A DNA stretch of 43,614 bases from Pseudomonadota bacterium (GTDB taxonomy: Bacteria; Desulfobacterota; Desulfovibrionia; Desulfovibrionales; Desulfovibrionaceae), in NCBI GenBank assembly GCA_023411815.1, contig JAEYOJ010000029.1:1-43614 (forward strand), written 5' to 3'. A program made the translations under genes and the position numbers. Under the pieces are notes generated by a model that was given only the letters and a program-made list of their open reading frames with translations, did not search any database and was not told where the DNA came from. Below, in pieces: positions 7,164 through 14,191 of the stretch. Each line of letters begins with the position of its first letter. The first letter of the stretch is position 1.

Positions 7164-8321
7164 TCAGTTCCGGGAGCCGGCCAGCACGTCCGCGCCCAGG
7201 CGCAGGAGCAGGCCGAGCCGGCGCGCTCCGCACTCCACGGCCTCGGCGGTGCGGCGCATGGCGTCCTCCAGGCTCGTGGGGCCGTCGCAGATGGAGGCCA
7301 CGGCGCGGAAGCCTGCCTGGGCGAAGAGATCGTCCGAGCCGAGCACCTCGCCGGCCAGGGCCACCACGGGCACGTTGCGCGCGGCGGCCCGGCGCAGCAC
7401 GCCCACGGGCCCCTTGCCGCCCAGGGTCTGCGAATCCAGGCGGCCCTCGGCCGTGATGACCAGGCAGGACTTGGCGATGCGCCCGTCGGCCCCGATCTGG
7501 TCCAGCACGAGGTCGCTGCCGCTCTCCAGGCTGGCCCCGGCCAGGGCGGTCAATCCGCCGGCCAGGGCTCCGGCCGCGCCGGCTCCGGCCTGGTCGCGCA
7601 CGTCGCGGCCCTGCCCGGCGGCCAGGGCGAAGAAATGGCCCAGGTTGGCCTCCAACTGCGGCACCTGCTCCGGCGTGGCGCCCTTCTGCGGGGCGAAGAC
7701 CCTGGCCGAGCCGCGTTCGCCCAGGACCGGGTTGTCCACGTCGCAGGCCACCCGGATGCGCACGTCGCGCAGCGCGGGATGCAGCCCCGCCGGATCGATG
7801 GAGGCGATCCGGGCCAGGCCTGCCGCGCCGGGCGGCACGTCCCGGCCCTCGGAATCCAGCAGGCGCAGGCCCAGGGCCTGCAGGCAGCCCGCGCCGCCAT
7901 CCACGGTGGCGCTGCCGCCCACGCCCACGATGATGGTGCGCGCGCCCATCTCCGCCGCCTTGATCATGAGCTGGCCGGTGCCGTAGGTGCTGGCGCGCAT
8001 GGGGTCGCGCTCGCCCCGCGTCAGCAGGGCCAGGCCCGAGGCGCGGGCCATCTCGACCACGGCCGTGCGGCCGTCGTCCAGCAGACCGAATTCCGCTTCC
8101 CTGGGCCTGCCCAGGGGGTCGAGGGCCTCGCAGGCCACGCGGCGTCCGCCGCCGGCCAGCAAAACGTCCAGAGTGCCGTCGCCGCCGTCGGCCACGGGCA
8201 TGAGGTCCAGCTCCCGGCGCAGACCGGAGCCGGCTAGGCCCCGGGCCATGGCCTCGGCGGCCTGCACCGCGCGCAAACTGCCCTTGAAGGCGTTGGGAGC
8301 GAGAAGGATGGTTTTGGTCAT
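7164..8321 (-). CDS. Glycerate 2-kinase (GlxK/GarK family)
   Basis: A 385-residue cytoplasmic kinase that phosphorylates D-glycerate with ATP to 2-phosphoglycerate, feeding glyoxylate- or serine-derived carbon into glycolysis. Family landmarks are the N-terminal LLAPNAFKGSL, PVADGGDGT near residue 45, GVGGSATVDGGAG near 135, and NPVLGERG plus FAPQKGA near 200-215. The length is normal for the family. The ATG at 8321 opens the recognised N-terminus, with AAGG about eight bases upstream. Transcribed away from the FUSC gene, with a tandem repeat in the shared upstream region. No other glycerate-pathway gene is nearby. Confidence 0.93.
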   Translation of the reverse strand: MTKTILLAPNAFKGSLRAVQAAEAMARGLAGSGLRRELDLMPVADGGDGTLDVLLAGGGRRVACEALDPLGRPREAEFGLLDDGRTAVVEMARASGLALLTRGERDPMRASTYGTGQLMIKAAEMGARTIIVGVGGSATVDGGAGCLQALGLRLLDSEGRDVPPGAAGLARIASIDPAGLHPALRDVRIRVACDVDNPVLGERGSARVFAPQKGATPEQVPQLEANLGHFFALAAGQGRDVRDQAGAGAAGALAGGLTALAGASLESGSDLVLDQIGADGRIAKSCLVITAEGRLDSQTLGGKGPVGVLRRAAARNVPVVALAGEVLGSDDLFAQAGFRAVASICDGPTSLEDAMRRTAEAVECGARRLGLLLRLGADVLAGSRN

Positions 8322-8627
8322 GGGTACAGCCTTATTGGTTGCCCAGTTAAGGGAGAGGGTGTAACGAGCCCCGGCGCATGAGCGCATGAGCGCATGAGCG
8401 CATGAGCGCATGAGCCGCGCGAGGTGGAGCGGCGTTCTTGGCCGGAGCGGCAACAGCATGCTGAAAACGGGCTGCGGGACAGGGTGGCCCGCCGGATGCA
8501 AAGCATCCGCAAGCAGGCAAGGAGTAGCTGCTGCGGCGCTGGAGCGCAACCTCGCTGCCTTGCGATCCTCCGCTTCCTCCCGGCGAATCGGCCTGGAAAT
8601 CCCCATACGCGAGCTGTAGAGAGATAT
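8322..8627. other. Divergent intergenic region, glycerate kinase / FUSC
   Basis: 306 bases without a gene. Besides the 8-bp tandem repeat at 8374-8413 it has a small hairpin, CGGATGC (8493-8499) with GCATCCG (8503-8509). Both divergent promoters should lie here, but I could not assign them. Confidence 0.6.
8374..8413 (+). repeat. Five tandem copies of GCGCATGA
   Basis: Five exact, contiguous copies of the 8-bp unit GCGCATGA, between the divergent glycerate kinase and FUSC genes (52 bases from the former start, 214 from the latter). Each unit contains the palindrome CATG. Perfect short tandem arrays tend to change copy number by slippage. Confidence 0.95.
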
Positions 8628-9659
8628 ATGGCCAAACTGACGCGCGAGAGCATCGTTCCCAGCCTCAAACATGGCTTCAAGGTCGGCCTGGCCTCGCTGC
8701 TGACCTATGCCGCGGCTCTGGCCCTTGGATTGCCGTCGTCCTATATTGGCGTGGTCACGGCGGTCATCGTGCTGCAGGCCTACGTGGCCGATTCCCTGCA
8801 GATGGCTGCCTACCGCATGTCCGGCACCCTGGTGGGCGCGCTCATCAGCGTGCTGATCCTGGCCGTGAACCCCGGCGGGGAGACGTACACGGGGCTGCTC
8901 CTGTTCCTGTCCCTGGCCTTTTGCGGTTTCCTGACCAGCTACGCCCCGCAGTTCCGCATGGCCGCCATCACCGTGGCCATCGTCTTCCTCATGGGCGTGC
9001 ACAGCGAGGACTGGAGAGTCGTGGCCATCGACCGCGTGGTGGAGATCGCCCTGGGCATCGCCTGCGCCGTGCTGGTTTCCCTTCTGGTCTGGCCGCAGCG
9101 CTCCTCGGCGCTCCTGCGCGAAACGCTCAGGAAGTACTTCCTGCAGGCCGGCCGGCGCAGCGTGGACATGACCGGCCGCTTCCTGGAGACCCAGCGGGCC
9201 GGGACGGATTCCGACGCGGATCTCGACGCCCTGCTGGTCAAGGCCCGCGACCTGGCAGCCAAGGCCATCGCCCAGGAGGCGCGCTTCTATCCGCGCGCCC
9301 ACCAGGATGCCCTGGGCCTCATGACCGCGGCCGAGCGCGTCCACGGCGGCCTGCACGCCATGGCCAGCGCCCTGGCCGCGGAGAGCGGCGAGCCCGAGCG
9401 CTTCATCATGGAGCGGGAGCTGCGCGAACTGGCCGCGAGCATCGAGGCGGCCCTGACGAGCTTGGCGATGACGGCCTGGTCCGAACAAACCTTGCAGAGG
9501 ATCGAGGACTTGCGCGGCGCCCTGGGCCGCGCCGACGCGCGGCTGCACGAGCTGCGCAGCCTGGGCACCACCCGGCGTTTCGAGCTGGCCAAGCTGTCTC
9601 AGTTCCATGCCTTCTACCATGCCATGCGCAGGGTGGGAGAGGCCCTGACCCGGCGGTAG
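8628..9659 (+). CDS. FUSC-family (aromatic acid exporter-like) inner-membrane protein
   Basis: A 343-residue protein. An N-terminal hydrophobic block (about residues 15-150) has six likely helices, including SSYIGVVTAVIVLQ, which resembles the FUSC/YccS/AaeB family signature, and LVSLLVWP near the end of the block. The cytoplasmic C-terminal half is helical and charged, with likely coiled coil near 245-335. Members of the family are implicated in efflux of aromatic acids or other small molecules. The true start is the ATG at 8628, where the hydrophobic domain begins; the frame is open further upstream. The ribosome site (GAGAG) is weak. The substrate is unknown. Confidence 0.8.
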   Translation: MAKLTRESIVPSLKHGFKVGLASLLTYAAALALGLPSSYIGVVTAVIVLQAYVADSLQMAAYRMSGTLVGALISVLILAVNPGGETYTGLLLFLSLAFCGFLTSYAPQFRMAAITVAIVFLMGVHSEDWRVVAIDRVVEIALGIACAVLVSLLVWPQRSSALLRETLRKYFLQAGRRSVDMTGRFLETQRAGTDSDADLDALLVKARDLAAKAIAQEARFYPRAHQDALGLMTAAERVHGGLHAMASALAAESGEPERFIMERELRELAASIEAALTSLAMTAWSEQTLQRIEDLRGALGRADARLHELRSLGTTRRFELAKLSQFHAFYHAMRRVGEALTRR

Positions 9660-9863
9660 CAGCCTGTCGAGGCAGACTGTCCGGGCCTGGATGCCTGGTG
9701 CGAGGCGTACGTGGGCAGGGCTTGAGCCGGGCTCGGGCCTCAAGGGACCGCGAGGCGGGAATGCCTTTGGGGGGGGCGGGAAGTGCGCGCGGAGAGCCGG
9801 GGAGCCTGCCTGATTAAAACGGGCCGCGCGGGCCGCGATGGCCCGCCGAGTGCGCAACAACCG

Positions 9864-9898
9864 TCTGGAATGGTGGAATTTTTCGCAACCATTCCAGA
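9864..9898. other. 11-bp perfect dyad
   Basis: TCTGGAATGGT (9864-9874) and ACCATTCCAGA (9888-9898), spaced by 13 bases, in the gap between the convergent FUSC and coiled-coil genes. There is no T-run after it on either strand. It could be a protein site or an RNA 3'-end structure. The rest of 9660-9935 shows nothing further except the hairpin at 9918-9933. Confidence 0.5.
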
Positions 9899-9917
9899 GT
9901 CGAAATAATCCGGGCCG

Positions 9918-9933
9918 GACTGTTTCGACAGTC
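9918..9933 (-). terminator. Tetraloop hairpin just past the coiled-coil gene
   Basis: GACTGT (9918-9923) pairs with ACAGTC (9928-9933) around a TTCG/CGAA tetraloop, starting two bases after the stop codon of the minus-strand gene. It has no U-tract, so it is a weak terminator or stabiliser. Confidence 0.4.
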
Positions 9934-9935
9934 TG

Positions 9936-10385
9936 CTAGACCTTGCGCAGGGCCGCTATGCGCTCGGAAAGCTGCTGGGCCTCGTAGGCCTGGTCCTCGC
10001 TGAGCCGGCCCTTGTCCACGAGCGCCATGAGCGGATCCTTGCCCGGCCCCGGCTTGGCCTCGGCCTCGCGTTTGGTCACGAGCCCCTTGGCCAGGAGAAT
10101 GTCCATGGCCGTCGGATTGGCCGAAGGCAGAACCTCGCGCAGGATCATGTCGCGGTCCTGGATATCCAGCCTGAGGTCTTCGGTTTCCTTGTAGAGCTCC
10201 TTGGCGCGGACCCGTTCTCGGTCCAGCTCCGCGGCGACCCGTGTGTAGCCGTCCTCCACGAAGTTGTACCGTCCGAGCAGCTCTTCGTAGCGGCGATTGA
10301 AGTCCTTGCGGATCTGGGCATATCCCAAGGCGGAAATGATCAGGAAGATGCAAAAGCTAATGACGAACAGGAGCAGGGAAGACAC
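9936..10385 (-). CDS. Membrane-anchored coiled-coil protein, function unknown
   Basis: A 149-residue protein with one N-terminal membrane helix (about residues 3-24). A charged helical coiled coil runs from about 28 to 80, with DFNRRYEELLGRYNFVEDGY and a long Glu/Arg-rich helix. Near the end is a small helical segment (MDILLAKGLVTKREAEA, then LVDKGRLSEDQAYEAQQL) that looks like two related hairpins. I do not recognise the family. The start is taken as GTG at 10385, with GAGGG eight bases upstream; an ATG one base away is out of frame. The gene is alone on its strand between the 28-residue gene and FUSC. Confidence 0.7.
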   Translation of the reverse strand: MSSLLLFVISFCIFLIISALGYAQIRKDFNRRYEELLGRYNFVEDGYTRVAAELDRERVRAKELYKETEDLRLDIQDRDMILREVLPSANPTAMDILLAKGLVTKREAEAKPGPGKDPLMALVDKGRLSEDQAYEAQQLSERIAALRKV

Positions 10386-10820
10386 ATCGATACCCTCGTT
10401 GGTCGGTTCTTGCTCCTTTTGTATACGGGAATGTAACGGCTGGCAAACAGCATGAGCGGGGGAATGCAATGCAAAGAGGGGCCAGAACGGCCCCTCTGCG
10501 GAGTTAATGCAGGCGGGATGGGAGATGGAGGTAAGTAAGTCTGCCGGACTCGCAGTGGAGATAGCATGGCTCGTGCCATGTTTCCCGGAGCTGGCTCCTT
10601 GTTCATAATCCGCTAAAATCCTGGTGGAAAAACAGGAAGTGGGCTGGCCTTGGCGGTTGCGGGGTAGCGTGCCTGGACATAATTGTGAAGCAGTGGCCCT
10701 CTGCTTCGGGGCGGCATACTTTTTTGTAAAAAAGATGGGGGGTCGGCCTCGCATGCGGCCAAGCACGGGGGAATGCGTTCTGGGCCGCGTGAAAAACGCG
10801 CCTGACCATGGACAAAAATG
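10386..10820. other. Intergenic region with two hairpins; possible small RNA
   Basis: No convincing protein gene. Two clear structures: a 9-bp stem AGAGGGGCC/GGCCCCTCT at 10475-10497, and a 7-bp stem GAAGCAG/CTGCTTC at 10687-10707 followed closely by an A/T dyad, CTTTTTTGTAAAAAAG. On the minus strand the first hairpin is trailed by TTTGCATT. A short untranslated RNA could lie between them, but no promoter was identified. Confidence 0.35.
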
Positions 10821-10841
10821 AAAAAAGGGGCTCGCGGCCCC
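10821..10841 (-). terminator. Intrinsic terminator of the 28-residue gene
   Basis: On the minus strand, stem GGGGC/GCCCC (10837-10841 with 10827-10831) is followed directly by six Ts (10826-10821). It is a classic terminator 33 bases past the small gene stop. Confidence 0.8.
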
Positions 10842-10873
10842 CTCAGACTGTTCCGGCTTTGACCGAACCAGCC

Positions 10874-10960
10874 CTACTCGTTGTCGGCCGTGTGCTTGAG
10901 GTACAAAAGAGCGGTGACGACAACGGCTATGCCCAGAAAAAAGAAGAAAAAGCTGGTCAT
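10874..10960 (-). CDS. 28-residue single-pass membrane protein
   Basis: A small gene easily missed by length cut-offs: ATG, 28 codons, then TAG. The protein starts MTSFFFFFLGIAVVV, one continuous hydrophobic helix of about 20 residues, and ends in a short polar tail (YLKHTADNE). Support for it being real: a strong ribosome site (GGGGAGGA ending five bases before the ATG), a perfectly placed intrinsic terminator downstream, and no overlapping gene. The size and layout resemble small accessory subunits of oxidases such as CydX or CcoS, but there is no sequence match I can name and the redox operon is 4 kb away. Function unknown. Confidence 0.7.
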   Translation of the reverse strand: MTSFFFFFLGIAVVVTALLYLKHTADNE

Positions 10961-11089
10961 GGCGTCCTCCCCTGGTCTGCGGTGGCTCGTGGCCGCCCCG
11001 ACAGGCGGGCGGTCACGCGGATGCCGGAAAATCACCCGGCCGGACACCTATAGCCTTCGCAAGCTGCTTTTGGCAAGGCCGGCAAGACC

Positions 11090-11662
11090 TTACCCGGCGG
11101 TCAGGCGCACGTTGTCCAGAGCCCAGAACTCGCTGCGGCGGCCCGTGGTCTTGCCCTTGAACACGATTTCCTCGACCCCCGCGGGCAGCACAAAGGACTT
11201 GTGCAGCACACAGTGCCTCATGTAGCGTTTACCGACCTTGGTCGCGCCCGGGGTCCCTTCGGGCAGGTTTTCATCCTGGTCGGTCAGGTCGCATGGAAAC
11301 TGCTCGACCTTGAGCAGCTCGTTCCCGTCGCCGTCCTCGACCGTGAAGCTGTCGGCCTTGGAACCCTGCGAGTCCCAGTTCCCGAGCAGCACAAGGTCGA
11401 ATTCGACCCTGATCGGCCGACCTTGCGATTCCTTGCCGATGCGCAGCGAGGCCTTATTGGGATAGTCGTCGTTGCGCTGGTTGAAGGGACCGAGGACCCG
11501 GCCTTGCCCCGTGACCTCGTGGGTTGCGTCCTTGGACCACGCCTCGGGTACCTCGGTCTCGAAGTCGTAGACCAGGTCCTCGGCTCCGGCCGGCGCGGAC
11601 AGCCCGATGGACAGGCAGAAGGCCAGCACAAGCGGCAGGCCTTTCAGGCAGGTGCGTCTCAT
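11090..11662 (-). CDS. Secreted protein of unknown function
   Basis: A 190-residue protein with a clear Sec signal peptide: positive start (MRRTCLK), hydrophobic core, and AGA/ED as the likely cleavage site after about residue 27. The mature part has many beta-type segments (VEFDLVLLGNWDS, EEIVFKGKTTG, FWALDNVRLTAG) and reads like a small beta-sandwich of the carbohydrate-binding or PEP-CTERM kind; the ending ALDNVRLT is common in such folds. Two cysteines in the mature part may form a disulfide. AAGGAGC lies nine bases before the ATG. A probable promoter is at 11736-11764. It stands alone on its strand and I cannot assign a role. Confidence 0.75.
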   Translation of the reverse strand: MRRTCLKGLPLVLAFCLSIGLSAPAGAEDLVYDFETEVPEAWSKDATHEVTGQGRVLGPFNQRNDDYPNKASLRIGKESQGRPIRVEFDLVLLGNWDSQGSKADSFTVEDGDGNELLKVEQFPCDLTDQDENLPEGTPGATKVGKRYMRHCVLHKSFVLPAGVEEIVFKGKTTGRRSEFWALDNVRLTAG

Positions 11663-11735
11663 GAATGATGCTCCTTGGGTTAGCGCTTGGGGGAAACGAC
11701 TTCGGGCCCAAGGCTGATTACGGTCATAACTTGAT

Positions 11736-11764
11736 GCTATCCGATACGATCGGCCGAAAGTCAA
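11736..11764 (-). promoter_or_regulatory. Candidate sigma-70 promoter of the secreted-protein gene
   Basis: On the minus strand TTGACT (11764-11759), 17 bases, then GATAGC (11741-11736), about 75 bases before the ATG. The -35 is good and the -10 is weak. Confidence 0.45.
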
Positions 11765-11789
11765 CGCATGTCGGCCGCGCGAGGTGTTC

Positions 11790-13001
11790 ATGGATCGTGG
11801 CGATATGAGCGGGAGGGCCTGCGAGGCTTCGGCCCTGGATTTGCCGGGCGTGGTGAACGGAGAAGCGGTCCTGGTGCAGTCGGCGGAGACCCTGGGCGAG
11901 CTTTGCTCAAGGCTGCGCGACTGCGAGGCCGTGGGCATGGACACGGAGTTCGTGCGCGCGCGGACCTATTTTCCGACCCTGGGCCTCATCCAGCTTGCCG
12001 CGGACAACAAGGTCTTCCTGGTCGACCCGCTGGGGGTGGACGATCTGTCGCCATTGGTGGAGGTCCTGGCCGATCAGCGCCTGGTCAAGGTCTTCCATTC
12101 CTGCCAGGAGGACCTGGAGGCGCTCTATTACCTCTGCGGCTTCGCTCCCGGGCCGGTTTTCGACACGCAGGTGGCGGCGAGCTTTCTGGGCTACGGCTTC
12201 CAACCGGGCTACGGAGCCCTGGTCAAGACCCTGTTCGGAGTGGAGCTGGACAAGGACGAAACCCGCTCCAACTGGATCAGGCGGCCCCTGAGCGAATCCC
12301 AACTGACCTACGCGGCCCAGGACGTGCGCTATCTTCCGGCCATGTATGGCTTCCTGAGCCGGGTTCTGAGCGAGCAGGGAAGGCTGGGCTGGGCCAGGGA
12401 GGAGTGCGCGGCCCTGGAGGGCGAGGCCCGCTTCGAGACCGATGCGGCGAGCTACTACCTGCGCATGCGCTCCCTGTGGCAGTTCGGCAGCCGTGAGCTG
12501 GCGGCTCTGCGCGACCTGAGCGCCTGGCGCGAAAACGAAGCCATGTCGCGCGATCTGCCGCGCAGCTTCGTTCTGGATGACAAGGCCCTGCGCGCCGTGG
12601 TGCGAGCCTGGCCCGGCAAGCTCGCGGAACTGGCGGCGGTGGAAGGCATGCGGCCGCAGGTCGTGCGCAGGAGCGGCAAAACCATTCTTGCCATGCTGCG
12701 CCAGGTCAAGCAACTGTCCGAGGAAGAACTGCCTCCGGCTCAGGCCAGGCCGTTGCACACCCATGCCCTCAAGGCGGCCGCGGACGAGGCCAAGGCCGCC
12801 CTGGACCGCAGGGCGGCGGAGCTGGGCCTGCCTCCCGAACTGCTGGCGCCCCGCAAGCTCGTTTCGGACATGATGAGCGACCTGTTCGCGGGCCAGGCCG
12901 ATGCGCCCTGGAAACGCATTACCGGCTGGCGCCGCCAGGCCGCCGGCGAGGACCTCCTGCGCGGTCTGGCCGAGCGACACGCCCGCCAGCGCCAAGGCTG
13001 A
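11790..13001 (+). CDS. rnd: Ribonuclease D
   Basis: A 403-residue 3'-5' exoribonuclease involved in trimming tRNA and other stable RNA 3' ends. The DEDDy catalytic set is intact: Asp51 and Glu53 in GMDTEF, Asp108 in HSCQEDLEAL, and Tyr174/Asp178 in TYAAQD. An HRDC domain follows at about 205-285 and a second helical region fills the C-terminus, as in E. coli RNase D. Start: ATG at 11790 with AGG about six bases upstream; a GTG two codons earlier and an ATG five codons later are also possible. It ends convergently with the MucR-like gene across a bidirectional terminator. Confidence 0.92.
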   Translation: MDRGDMSGRACEASALDLPGVVNGEAVLVQSAETLGELCSRLRDCEAVGMDTEFVRARTYFPTLGLIQLAADNKVFLVDPLGVDDLSPLVEVLADQRLVKVFHSCQEDLEALYYLCGFAPGPVFDTQVAASFLGYGFQPGYGALVKTLFGVELDKDETRSNWIRRPLSESQLTYAAQDVRYLPAMYGFLSRVLSEQGRLGWAREECAALEGEARFETDAASYYLRMRSLWQFGSRELAALRDLSAWRENEAMSRDLPRSFVLDDKALRAVVRAWPGKLAELAAVEGMRPQVVRRSGKTILAMLRQVKQLSEEELPPAQARPLHTHALKAAADEAKAALDRRAAELGLPPELLAPRKLVSDMMSDLFAGQADAPWKRITGWRRQAAGEDLLRGLAERHARQRQG

Positions 13002-13022
13002 AGACCGGCGGACGGAAATGAA

Positions 13023-13044
13023 AAAGCCGTCGTGCAACGGCTTT
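13023..13044. terminator. Bidirectional terminator between rnd and the MucR-like gene
   Basis: AAAGCCGT (13023-13030) pairs with ACGGCTTT (13037-13044) around a 6-nt loop. The minus-strand copy runs into TTTTTCATTT, a good intrinsic terminator for the MucR-like gene; on the plus strand it follows rnd by 22 bases. Confidence 0.85.
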
Positions 13045-13087
13045 AACATTTCTCTCTCCGCGGTGACGCAGCCATTGCGATATGAAG

Positions 13088-13504
13088 CTACCCTTCCGAT
13101 TCTTCGGCGCCTCCGCCGCGCTTCTCCCATAATTTGAGTTCGCGCATCTTGTTGCGCCGATCCCGCGCCAAGCCCTTGGCGATGAGCGAAGTGCCCTTCT
13201 TGTAACCGTGCTTGGCCTTGTACTCCTTGGGCGTCAGGCCGTGCAGGGCAAGATGGCGCTTGGTGAGGACCTTGAACTTCTTGCCGCATTCGAGGCATTG
13301 TACGCTTCGCTCGCGAATGGCCTTCGAGGGATCCGACGGTATATCGCCTTTCTCTCCCTCGCCTTCGAACTCGATGCCCTCGGTGGCGCTTTTGATGCCC
13401 TCGGCAAGGGTCCTCACCATGGAGACGATCTCCTCCTCGGTCATGTGGCGGACCCCGGCTTGGGCCTTGACGATCCCCAGTGCATCTTCGAGATAGGACT
13501 CCAT
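13088..13504 (-). CDS. MucR/Ros-family zinc-finger transcription regulator
   Basis: A 138-residue DNA-binding regulator. The prokaryotic C2H2 finger is visible: Cys70, Cys73, His84 and His88, followed by GLTPKEYKAKHG, the hallmark of MucR/Ros proteins. An acidic linker (EFEGEGEKGD) separates a helical N-terminal region, the part used for oligomerisation in the family, from the finger. MucR proteins are H-NS-like regulators of AT-rich promoters; deltaproteobacterial relatives are common but little studied. The start is certain: GGAGGAGGAG sits just before the ATG. A plausible sigma-70 promoter lies at 13547-13574. The AT-rich upstream region is a possible site of autoregulation, which I infer only from the family. 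Confidence 0.88.
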   Translation of the reverse strand: MESYLEDALGIVKAQAGVRHMTEEEIVSMVRTLAEGIKSATEGIEFEGEGEKGDIPSDPSKAIRERSVQCLECGKKFKVLTKRHLALHGLTPKEYKAKHGYKKGTSLIAKGLARDRRNKMRELKLWEKRGGGAEESEG

Positions 13505-13546
13505 ATTGTCTCCTCCTCCTGTAGGGACGCTTACTTCAACTTGACT

Positions 13547-13574
13547 ATAGTACCACTTTCGGGACGATCGACAA
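13547..13574 (-). promoter_or_regulatory. Candidate sigma-70 promoter of the MucR-like gene
   Basis: On the minus strand TTGTCG (13574-13569), a 16-base spacer, then TACTAT (13552-13547), about 43 bases before the ATG. Four of six bases match consensus in each box. Confidence 0.5.
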
Positions 13575-13899
13575 CGTTTTTTTGCAGAATGGATGGGAAG
13601 TCCGGCGTTCAGTCCTTCAGGATGCAATAAAACCAGTTTTCCCAAGGCAATGTAGAGCGGTTTCACGTGGCGTACCCAGCCAGGAAGGCCGGTTTGGGGC
13701 GGCATGGCGATGCATTGTGGTGCGCGTGCCCGCCTCGTGCAACTCGCTCCAGACGGTCCCGGAGGCGGAAGATAGCCCTGAAGTCCCCGGCGGTATGAGG
13801 GGCGAGGCACGTCTCATACTGGAGTCGGAGATGCGTGGTAATACTTGTCGCGCCCGTACTACTACAGTGGCGCGCCTGGAGTTATCCCTTTCTGCGTGG

Positions 13900-13928
13900 T
13901 TGCTGGGCGAATTTATAGACAATATAAT
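13900..13928 (+). promoter_or_regulatory. Candidate sigma-70 promoter of the Amt-GGDEF-EAL gene
   Basis: TTGCTG (13900-13905), exactly 17 bases, then a perfect TATAAT (13923-13928) in a short AT-rich block. This gives a leader of about 255 bases before the ATG at 14192. Just downstream, GCCGATAA (13965-13972) matches the sigma-28 -10 consensus, but the expected TAAA box is not present. Bases 13580-13895 show nothing I can name. Confidence 0.55.
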
Positions 13929-14007
13929 ACATGCATCGCATTTCGTCGAATGATCTGCGTCAATGCCGATAATAGAAACAATTTCTCCATGCTCTCCGAG
14001 GCATTAA

Positions 14008-14037
14008 GCCGTGGGGAGGCGACGTCCTCCCCACGGC
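14008..14037 (+). promoter_or_regulatory. Leader hairpin of the Amt-GGDEF-EAL transcript
   Basis: A perfect 12-bp stem, GCCGTGGGGAGG (14008-14019) with CCTCCCCACGGC (14026-14037), with a 6-nt loop. It falls inside the predicted leader. It has no T-run, so it is not an obvious attenuator; its G/C-rich style resembles the hairpin repeats elsewhere in the window. Confidence 0.5.
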
Positions 14038-14191
14038 CCGCCATTTTCCGGCCGTGAACGGCTCAGGTCATGTGCCAGGCTCCTTGTCTGCCGGAGTTCG
14101 CCTTTACTTCCATTGGTGTAGCTTCTATTGTCCCGCCGGTAGGTTATATGGGTGACGATCGCGTCATCGCCTTCCAGCTCAGGGGTGAGGG

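Noticed and set aside
8374..8413. CRISPR-like array
   Set aside because: Units are 8 bp and contiguous with no spacers, so this is a simple tandem repeat.
7164..9860. 898-residue minus-strand frame spanning glycerate kinase and the reverse of the FUSC gene
   Set aside because: Only the last 385 codons match a family; the rest is antisense to a well-supported gene and has low-complexity GC-driven composition.
10340..10606. 88-residue minus-strand frame starting MNKEPAPGN
   Set aside because: It overlaps the start of the coiled-coil gene, has no convincing ribosome site and no recognisable fold.
13965..13972. Sigma-28 promoter at GCCGATAA ahead of the Amt fusion
   Set aside because: The -10 matches but the box at the right distance reads TCGA instead of TAAA, so it is reported only as a note.
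13582..14057. Short frames in the MucR-Amt divergent region
   Set aside because: No ribosome site, and they cross the predicted Amt promoter and leader hairpin.
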